A stretch of 11,500 nucleotides of DNA, from the NCBI GenBank assembly GCA_902158735.1, contig CABGHG010000039.1:1-11500 (forward strand), given 5' to 3'. Below the pieces are notes generated by a model, which did not search any database, was not told where the DNA came from, and saw only the letters and a program-made list of their open reading frames with translations. Source of the stretch: Candidatus Methanolliviera sp. GoM_oil. Lineage in GTDB: Archaea; Halobacteriota; Methanoliparia; Methanoliparales; Methanoliparaceae. Position numbers and translations under genes: made by a program. Numbering within the stretch: the stretch's first letter is position 1; every line of letters begins with the position of its first letter. Below are positions 6,759-11,500 of the stretch, piece by piece.

Positions 6759-7151
6759 TATCTGACCATTCCTTAACATCCTCTCCGTCACCTATTTCTG
6801 CTTCCATTATCCATTTTTCTTTATAAACAAGAGCATTTAATTCAGTGTCATCAGCTATTCGTATAAAAGTTATAAGTCTTTTCAGACTTTCATTTGAAAA
6901 ACCTGTTAATGCAAGCAAAGCCCTTAATCCATTCTCCTTTTTATGAACTAAGTCTTCAAATAATTCTTTTCTCAAACCCATGTTTTGAATTTGATTCTTC
7001 AATACAAGTAAAGTTTCCTTGATTGAATTAACATATCCTTCATAAGCTTCCTCAAACTCTCTATTGTAAAAGTAAAATGTATTTTTTGTAATAACGGTAT
7101 CAAATTTTTCTTGAATATTTTTCATTTGTTATACCTTTTTTTGAAAGACCA

Positions 7152-7165
7152 ATGTATATTTATCT
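7152..7165 (-). promoter_or_regulatory. Possible TATA box for the R-M operon
   Basis: In the 53-base gap between the endonuclease and the hydrolase gene, the minus strand reads GATAAATATAC (7154-7164). An archaeal TATA box here would place transcription start near 7132, a few bases before the ATG at 7125. The R-M module may therefore have its own promoter. A BRE element is not obvious. Confidence 0.35.
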
Positions 7166-7178
7166 TTCATTATGTTTC

Positions 7179-7730
7179 TCATATACCAAGCATCTCCATG
7201 ATGGCGTTCATGCTCTCTAATATATCCTTTCTGTTCGTCAAAGGGTACATATGCCCTGGAAGAAGATAATCCACTTTTAGCTCTGAAAGTTTTAGCACGG
7301 ATATTTTTAGCGATTCAAGGTCTCCTCCGGGGAGATCCCACCTTCCGACACAGTACGGAAGTATCGTATCTCCTGAGATTAGAACTCTGTTATCTTCGTC
7401 ATATAGGCACACGGAGCCTGGAGAATGACCCGGAGTAGAGATGACTTTCAAACAAACATCTTTTAGATCGAGATATTCTCCGATGCAGGTAAGAACCTTC
7501 GCACCTCTCCTTCTAAAAAACCTATTTCCCGCCGTATGATCTATATGACTATGCGTATTAACCACCATCCCAATCTCTTCCGGGTGAAAACCATCCACCG
7601 CCATCCTCTTTGAAAGCCTCCTTGGGTTCATGCCTGTATCGACGATGACCTTTGGAGAAGCATCTATCAAGATCGAGTTGCTTCCCAATCCTCGATTCTC
7701 ATAAAAATAATAAGGATCAAATATCTTCAT
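7179..7730 (-). CDS. Metallo-beta-lactamase-fold hydrolase
   Basis: A 183-residue single-domain protein of the metallo-beta-lactamase superfamily. The full dinuclear zinc site is present: H60, H62, D64 and H65 in THSHIDHTAG, H102 in TPGHSPGS, D121 in SGDTI and H160 in LLPGHM. The TPGHSPGS and SGDT motifs place it near glyoxalase II-like thioesterases, but the C-terminal helical domain of true glyoxalase II is missing. The substrate is therefore unknown. The ATG at 7730 is two bases from the stop of the NAD kinase gene, so the two are cotranscribed. It stands just upstream of the R-M module. Confidence 0.88.
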   Translation of the reverse strand: MKIFDPYYFYENRGLGSNSILIDASPKVIVDTGMNPRRLSKRMAVDGFHPEEIGMVVNTHSHIDHTAGNRFFRRRGAKVLTCIGEYLDLKDVCLKVISTPGHSPGSVCLYDEDNRVLISGDTILPYCVGRWDLPGGDLESLKISVLKLSELKVDYLLPGHMYPLTNRKDILESMNAIMEMLGI

Positions 7731-7732
7731 TT

Positions 7733-8503
7733 CTATAATCTCAAGAATCCTTTTAATTTGGAATAAAATTTGTCCTCCGAGAATAATATCAACTTCAATG
7801 GTTCTCCCTCTCTTATTATAAATTTTTCTCCGTTCTCAAACTCCTCTTCCCATTGACCATCTATCACGAGGATTCCATCTTTTAAAGCCTTCACAGTTAT
7901 TTCTCTTTCGATGGGAAAAACCAATGCACCGATTTTCGGAGATAGGGAAGAGACCGGTACCATATTTATAACGTTCAACATCGGATCTATAACCGGTCCA
8001 CCGGCGGAGTGGGCATAGGCGGTCGATCCAAGCGAAGTGGAGAATATTATACCATCCCCCTTCATCTCGAATTCCTCCTTTCCGACGGTGATCGCTAAAT
8101 TAAAAATTTTGGAGATATCCCTCCTTGCTATCACGATCTCATTCAAGGCGGGATGATGATCGTTGCACCTCAACCTCCTAACCTCTCTTATGAAGTATCT
8201 TCCGTTCTTCACATCTTCTATGTGCTCGATGAGTACTCGGTATTCCGTGGTGCACAAAAACCCGACTCCCCCCGTCCTGACCGGAAGTATTGGAGATACA
8301 GCATATCTCGACGCCCATAGAAGCGTTCCGTCACCTCCAAGTGTTATGATTATGCCATCCTTAAAATCTTTAAAACTACTTCCGCTTTCGCCTATCTGTT
8401 CTGCGGTGTTAATATCGTAAACGACGTTGTTAAAATAATTTCCGAGACTCTTTGCCTTCTTCAGGTTTTCTCTATCCTGTTTCGCAACGATCATCACATT
8501 CAT
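7733..8503 (-). CDS. nadK: NAD(+) kinase
   Basis: This cytosolic enzyme phosphorylates NAD to NADP using ATP or polyphosphate. The nucleotide-binding motif GGDGT is at residues 56-60 (TLGGDGTLLWASR). The region RTGGVGFLC (76-84), the NE pair at 121-122 and the substrate loop EMKGDGIIFSTSLGSTAYAHSAGGP (146-170, family signature GDGIxxSTPTGSTAY) follow in order. The 256-residue length is normal for archaeal NAD kinases. The ATG at 8503 is the only good start. The upstream gap to the TraB-family gene is filled by the palindromic element at 8512-8613. That element could have altered this gene's promoter, and I see no clear TATA box there. Confidence 0.93.
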   Translation of the reverse strand: MNVMIVAKQDRENLKKAKSLGNYFNNVVYDINTAEQIGESGSSFKDFKDGIIITLGGDGTLLWASRYAVSPILPVRTGGVGFLCTTEYRVLIEHIEDVKNGRYFIREVRRLRCNDHHPALNEIVIARRDISKIFNLAITVGKEEFEMKGDGIIFSTSLGSTAYAHSAGGPVIDPMLNVINMVPVSSLSPKIGALVFPIEREITVKALKDGILVIDGQWEEEFENGEKFIIREGEPLKLILFSEDKFYSKLKGFLRL

Positions 8504-8511
8504 AGTATGTC

Positions 8512-8613
8512 AAATCGAAGATTTTCAGTATTCTGAAAGTCGGTGTGATCTCCTACTTATTTATCTCCTTTGCCCAAGAAGACCCCTTCGGTGAGGGAGG
8601 GGTAGTTGATATA
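8512..8613 (+). mobile_element. IS200/IS605 right-end / omega-RNA-scaffold-like relic, copy C, at the traB 3' end
   Basis: The plus strand has TTTCAG-TATT-CTGAAA (8523-8538) followed by GTCGGTG. The 13-mer TTTATCTCCTTTG (8560-8572) comes next, then GAAGACCCCTTC-loop-GGAGGGG with a 7-bp stem (8583-8589 with 8596-8602), then TAGTTGAT. The layout of stem, TCGGTG, GAAG-CCC hairpin and TAGTT parallels copy A at 6669-6758, and the 13-mer is shared with copy B. It runs antisense into the TraB-family gene and supplies that protein's last 15 or so residues. No transposase frame is attached. Confidence 0.5.
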
Positions 8614-9261
8614 TCTTTTCACCCCTTTCTCATGCCCGGCACCAACCACTGCAACAATTTTTTTATCTTCACCCATTTGAGATAGTGATAGGAGATTTTT
8701 TGCCATGTACGCATCCCTCTCATCTATCAGTACCTTTGCCGCGTTTGGGGAGAGTTTTTTAAACTCGTTTACAAGATCATCCAAGACGTCCTCGTCGGTG
8801 ATGTGATCCAATTCTATCAACTCGCCTTTTCTGATGAATAGAGATCTTAACAGTGAGAAAAATATTCTAATCTTCTCTCTAAAAGTCATCCTCTCTCTAA
8901 GTAGCTGAAGCGTTATTCTTATATCTCTATCGATCAGAACAACACTTGCTCCGATCTTTTTTGCTTCTTCTACTGCCGTAAGCATCTCTTCCCCCGGCAT
9001 TATACCTACACCCTTTCCAATTTTTTTTTGGATATGTGAGAGAAGCCACTGAAGAAGTAATAGGCGGACTTCACCGTCTCTTGCTCTTAAAACCTCTCTC
9101 AAAGACGTCTCCTCTCTCTCAATTAAACCCCTAAATCTTCCCTCATCAAGCTCCACCGCAACTATGTCTGGTTTTTCTTTCCTTATGGTCTCTCTAACTT
9201 CTTTTATACTTTTTTCAGAGACGTGGGCTGTACCGACGATCTTTAAATTCTGTAAGTCCAT
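8557..9261 (-). CDS. TraB-family protein, C-terminally truncated
   Basis: A 234-residue protein with the TraB/PrgY-type domain: GTAHVS (10-15), VELDEGR (36-42), PGEEM (89-93), DRDIRITLQLLRER (111-124), DERDAYMAKNL (180-190) and VVGAGH (205-210). The family is thought to act in pheromone shutdown in bacteria, or as metal-dependent peptidase-like proteins; the archaeal role is unknown. Archaeal members I know are near 400 residues, with C-terminal membrane helices. This one stops soon after VGAGHEKGVKRY. Its tail NYPSLTEGVFLGKGDK is encoded antisense to an IS200/IS605 end-like hairpin, so truncation by an insertion is likely. The ATG at 9261 was chosen over TTG 9288 because GGTGAT lies just upstream (9265-9270). 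Its partner across the divergent promoter is the S16 protease. Confidence 0.85.
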   Translation of the reverse strand: MDLQNLKIVGTAHVSEKSIKEVRETIRKEKPDIVAVELDEGRFRGLIEREETSLREVLRARDGEVRLLLLQWLLSHIQKKIGKGVGIMPGEEMLTAVEEAKKIGASVVLIDRDIRITLQLLRERMTFREKIRIFFSLLRSLFIRKGELIELDHITDEDVLDDLVNEFKKLSPNAAKVLIDERDAYMAKNLLSLSQMGEDKKIVAVVGAGHEKGVKRYINYPSLTEGVFLGKGDK

Positions 9262-9326
9262 GGTATCACCGCTATTTCCATCCACCAAAAATTATATCTC
9301 TCTCCCCCTTTAAAAATACATTAGTT
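9262..9326. promoter_or_regulatory. Divergent promoter region between traB and the S16 protease
   Basis: A 65-base gap between oppositely oriented genes. AAAAATTATAT (9287-9297) is a TATA-like box for the plus strand that would start transcription a few bases before the ATG at 9327. TTTAAAAATA (9309-9318) on the plus strand reads TATTTTTAAA on the minus strand, and could serve the leftward gene with a start near 9285. GGTGAT at 9265-9270 is the Shine-Dalgarno site of the leftward gene. A nearly leaderless transcript is likely for the rightward gene. Confidence 0.45.
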
Positions 9327-10037
9327 ATGCCACGGAAAAAGATCTTTTCGCTAATTATCCTTATGGTGATATTGGTCTCTTGCATATCTTGTATCTTCTT
9401 CATGCCCGCCGCGGCTATGGGTTCATCTATAAAGACCGTCGCGGTAGATGATCAGGGCAAAGGTGTTATAGAGAATGTTTCGGTCGAAGTAATACCGGGA
9501 GATGGAAGGATGCTCGTGGATACCACATACGTATTAACAGGATTTTATACCCAAGATTCCGAGAAGACTGCCGTAAAAGTTGTTGGGAAGATATTGAATT
9601 TCGACTTCTCAAAGTATGACGTAATATTTACGATCTATTCACCCAACGCGCAGATCGTCGATGGGAATTCTGCCGGAGCGGCGATGACATTGGTGCTGAT
9701 CTCTGCCATAACGGGACAGGATCTGTGGGATGGAGTCATGATAACCGGTACAATCCAAGAAGATGGCTCCATCGGACCAGTTGGCGGAATATTTGGGAAG
9801 GCGGAGGCGGCAGCTAAATCCGGTGTTAAGACTTTCTTGATACCAAAGGGTCAATCTCACCAGACGGTACAGGTTACAGAGGTTAAAAGATTCTTTGGTT
9901 ATACCACTGAAAGAGTTCATTCGGTCCCAATAGATATGGTCAAATATGCCGCAGGCGCGTGGGGGATGAAGATCGTCGAAGTAGGCGACATTCATGAAGC
10001 GGCAAATTATGTATTCTATGGGGTCTTTCCATACTAA
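9327..10037 (+). CDS. Exported S16 (Lon-domain) serine protease, archaeal stand-alone type
   Basis: A 236-residue protein with a basic N-terminus (PRKK) and a hydrophobic segment (6-25), then a Lon-type proteolytic domain without an ATPase. The catalytic dyad is S115 in DGNSAGAAMT and K158 in GGIFGKAEAAAKSG. Supporting Lon-fold motifs are GTIQEDGSIGPVGGI (141-155) and KTFLIPKG (168-175). It belongs with archaeal predicted secreted serine proteases of the Lon fold and probably acts outside the membrane. LVSC (16-19) fits a lipobox and PAAA (27-30) fits a signal peptidase I site; the sequence does not decide. The C-terminus has no membrane anchor, so the protein is short for this group. It is cotranscribed with the Hps-RraA gene 15 bases downstream, although the functions look unrelated. 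Confidence 0.85.
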   Translation: MPRKKIFSLIILMVILVSCISCIFFMPAAAMGSSIKTVAVDDQGKGVIENVSVEVIPGDGRMLVDTTYVLTGFYTQDSEKTAVKVVGKILNFDFSKYDVIFTIYSPNAQIVDGNSAGAAMTLVLISAITGQDLWDGVMITGTIQEDGSIGPVGGIFGKAEAAAKSGVKTFLIPKGQSHQTVQVTEVKRFFGYTTERVHSVPIDMVKYAAGAWGMKIVEVGDIHEAANYVFYGVFPY

Positions 10038-10052
10038 TAGGGGTCAATTGTT

Positions 10053-11342
10053 ATGGGCAATAAACCAATAATACAAGTTGCATTGGATCTTTTAGAGTTG
10101 GATAGAGCGGTTCAGATCGCAAAAGAATCAGTGAAAGGTGGGGCAGATTGGATAGAGGCGGGAACTCCCCTAATAAAGAGTGAAGGTATGAACGCTGTAA
10201 GAACCTTACGGGAGACTTTTCCGGCTAAAAAGATTGTGGCGGATATGAAGGTGGCGGATACAGGGGCAATTGAGGTGGAGATGGCCGCAAAATCCGGTGC
10301 AAATATAATAAATGTTCTCGGAAACGTGGACGATACCACGATTGAGGAAGCGATCAGGGCGGCAAATCTGTATGGGGTGGAGATAATGGTCGATCTTCTG
10401 GCGGTAAAAGATCCTGTTGAGAGAGCGAAAGAGCTGGAGAGTCTTGGAGTGCATTATCTGAACGTGCACGCAGGGATAGATGAGCAGATGGTAGGAAAAA
10501 CTTCTGTTGATATATTGAAAGAGATATCAAAGAACGTCTCGATTCCTATAGCCGTAGCGGGGGGATTAAATGCTCAAAGCGCCGCCCAATCTGTAAAATA
10601 TGGTGCTAAGATTGTCATCGTAGGCGGGAACATCATCCACTCTGCAAACGTCGAAGAATCCACGATTAAGATAAGAAGAGCTATAGATGAACCAAAAATA
10701 GAGTATGAAGAAGAGAAGACACTTGACGAGAAGACGAGAGAGCTTTTAGAAAAAGTTTCGACGCCGAACATAAGCGACGCAATGCACAGAAAGGGGGCGA
10801 TGAGCGGCATCTTTCCGGTAAATAGAGGAGTAAAGATGGTTGGGAGAGCCGTAACGGTGCAGACTTTTGCAGGAGATTGGGCTAAACCCGTTGAGGCGAT
10901 AGATATAGCTGGAAGAGGAGATGTCATCGTCATAAATAATGATAGAAGAAAAGATATTGCACCATGGGGTGAATTGGCAACGAGAAGCTGTATGAATAAG
11001 GGAATATCTGGTGTGGTGATCGATGGAGGTGTGAGGGACGTGGATGATATAATGAAGTTGAAATATCCCTTATTTGCAACGGCAACGGTGCCAAACGCTG
11101 GAGAACCAAAGGGTTTCGGGGAGATAAATGCCGAGATATCCTGTTGCGGAGAGTCCGTTAAGCCCGGAGACTGGATCGTGGGAGACGATAGCGGTGTGGT
11201 CGTTATTCCGAGGGAGAGGGCTTATGAGATCGCAAGAAGGGCGGTGGAAGTGAAGAAGAACGAAGCGAGGATAAGAGAAGAGATAAGACGGGGAAGCACA
11301 CTTTCACAGGTTGTAGAGCTTTATAAATGGGAGAAGAAGTGA
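10053..11342 (+). CDS. hps: Bifunctional 3-hexulose-6-phosphate synthase / RraA-like protein
   Basis: A 429-residue fusion. Residues 1 to about 211 are a TIM-barrel 3-hexulose-6-phosphate synthase of the OMP decarboxylase superfamily. The signature VADMKVAD gives D64, K66 and D69; later strands carry LNVHAG (136-141), VAGGLN (168-173) and IVGGNII (189-195). Residues of about 225-429 are an RraA/demethylmenaquinone methyltransferase-like domain with WGELA (305-309) and DGGVRD (324-329). In archaea lacking the pentose phosphate pathway, Hps with 6-phospho-3-hexuloisomerase interconverts fructose 6-phosphate and ribulose 5-phosphate plus formaldehyde. The RraA-like half has no settled role in archaea; related proteins include metal-dependent aldolases. 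A charged linker (211-230) joins the halves. It follows the S16 protease after 15 bases. Confidence 0.93.
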   Translation: MGNKPIIQVALDLLELDRAVQIAKESVKGGADWIEAGTPLIKSEGMNAVRTLRETFPAKKIVADMKVADTGAIEVEMAAKSGANIINVLGNVDDTTIEEAIRAANLYGVEIMVDLLAVKDPVERAKELESLGVHYLNVHAGIDEQMVGKTSVDILKEISKNVSIPIAVAGGLNAQSAAQSVKYGAKIVIVGGNIIHSANVEESTIKIRRAIDEPKIEYEEEKTLDEKTRELLEKVSTPNISDAMHRKGAMSGIFPVNRGVKMVGRAVTVQTFAGDWAKPVEAIDIAGRGDVIVINNDRRKDIAPWGELATRSCMNKGISGVVIDGGVRDVDDIMKLKYPLFATATVPNAGEPKGFGEINAEISCCGESVKPGDWIVGDDSGVVVIPRERAYEIARRAVEVKKNEARIREEIRRGSTLSQVVELYKWEKK

Positions 11343-11443
11343 AAATTTTAGTCCATTAGATAAAATAGTGGTTGAAGGAATCGTAAAAAATAGAAAATAA
11401 AAAAGGGTAAGAAAGATTTTTGGAATTTGGGTGATTGGGAGAA
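11343..11443 (+). promoter_or_regulatory. AT-rich leader region of the gene at the right edge
   Basis: A 101-base AT-rich stretch with no convincing gene. AAAATAAAAA near 11394-11403 is a candidate TATA box, and GGTGAT at 11430-11435 is a Shine-Dalgarno site eight bases before the ATG at 11444. The spacing suggests a short-leader transcript starting near 11425. I see no clear terminator for the upstream gene. Confidence 0.35.
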
Positions 11444-11500
11444 ATGGCAACATTTGAAATGGGATCTACTACAGCAAAAGGCGGTTTTGCGAATGAAAGG
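11444..11500 (+). CDS. N-terminus of a possible HinP1I-like type II restriction endonuclease (partial)
   Basis: Only 19 codons are present: MATFEMGSTTAKGGFANER. The pattern GS-TAK-GF-NE matches the beginning of R.HinP1I as I remember it (ELGSKTAKDGFKNEKD), a PD-(D/E)XK enzyme cutting GCGC. The ATG has a good GGTGAT Shine-Dalgarno site eight bases upstream, and the preceding stretch is AT-rich, as in the R-M module further left. The identification rests on a very short segment and on recalled sequence. A matching methyltransferase would be expected beyond the right edge. Confidence 0.5.
   Translation, partial: MATFEMGSTTAKGGFANER

Larger units (their letters stand above)
6454..7125 (-). pseudogene. 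N-terminal fragment of the split DpnII-like endonuclease
   Basis: A 223-codon frame starting with ATG at 7125. Residues 1-120 are helical and AT-rich in codons, as is the end MYGLGGFKGFGLSSTL (189-204). The last 19 codons after the CTCT tract are out of frame. The sequence THTLTDGVFKGDKMGIG would result if two bases were removed, joining smoothly to the downstream catalytic fragment. Residues of about 122-152 are encoded antisense to a GC-rich palindromic segment (6669-6758) that resembles an IS200/IS605 right end, so this part of the protein is probably not original. It stands first in the R-M operon, directly upstream of its methyltransferase. Sequencing error is an alternative explanation for the frameshift but would not explain the inserted segment. 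Confidence 0.6.

Noticed and set aside
6486..6791. A 101-codon minus-strand frame (NYPTLTDWASWF...) as a separate gene
   Set aside because: It lies within the endonuclease gene in another frame, and its protein-like stretch is the antisense of the palindromic IS-end-like segment. It has no convincing start site.
9639..9995. Minus-strand open frame opposite the S16 protease
   Set aside because: It overlaps the catalytic region of a clear gene and matches nothing I recognise.
11394..11500. Tryptophan-rich alternative frame (FWNLGDWEKWQHLK) at the right edge
   Set aside because: It is open but has no start codon after the TAG at 11391. The ATG at 11444 has a good Shine-Dalgarno site and a recognisable N-terminus.

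Overview
The window comes from an archaeon, most likely a euryarchaeon. It carries an RNA polymerase Rpo7 N-terminus, the translation factor aIF2-gamma, a type II methionine aminopeptidase, an archaeal-type NAD kinase, a TraB-family protein, a secreted S16 (Lon-like) protease and a hexulose-phosphate synthase/RraA fusion. Ribosome binding sites of the GGAGG/GGTGAT type are clear at several starts. I cannot name the genus. The window is gene dense; the longest gaps are about 100 bases (520-619 and 11343-11443).

Layout. Positions 1-9261 are transcribed leftwards (minus strand); 9327 onwards is transcribed rightwards. A 65-bp divergent promoter region separates the two halves. Read in transcription order, the minus strand holds: a truncated TraB-family gene, NAD kinase, a metallo-beta-lactamase-fold hydrolase, a restriction-modification (R-M) module (split DpnII-like endonuclease plus DNA methyltransferase), an Xaa-Pro peptidase-like M24 enzyme, methionine aminopeptidase, an uncharacterised AAA+ ATPase, aIF2-gamma, a PIN-domain nuclease of the FCF1-like group, and the start of rpo7. 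From the M24 peptidase to rpo7 this reads as a compact information-processing operon with overlaps or very short gaps. The plus strand holds the S16 protease, the Hps-RraA fusion and, at the right edge, the first 19 codons of a gene whose N-terminus resembles the HinP1I restriction enzyme.

Foreign material. The R-M module (about 5178-7125) is visibly more AT-rich than its neighbours and looks inserted into the conserved operon. Its endonuclease gene is split into two overlapping frames. Restoring two bases in a CTCT tract would give one 334-residue reading frame.

The least expected signal is a family of related plus-strand palindromes at 6669-6758, 6485-6524 and 8512-8613. They share a GAAG-(A)CCC...hairpin...GGGG-TAGTT layout. 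Two of them also have an upstream stem followed by TCGGTG. I read them as relics of IS200/IS605 (TnpB) right ends, the part that also forms the 3' scaffold of omega RNA. One lies antisense to the 3' end of traB and supplies its last codons, which explains why that protein lacks the usual archaeal C-terminal membrane region. The other two lie inside the broken endonuclease gene, one exactly at its frameshift.
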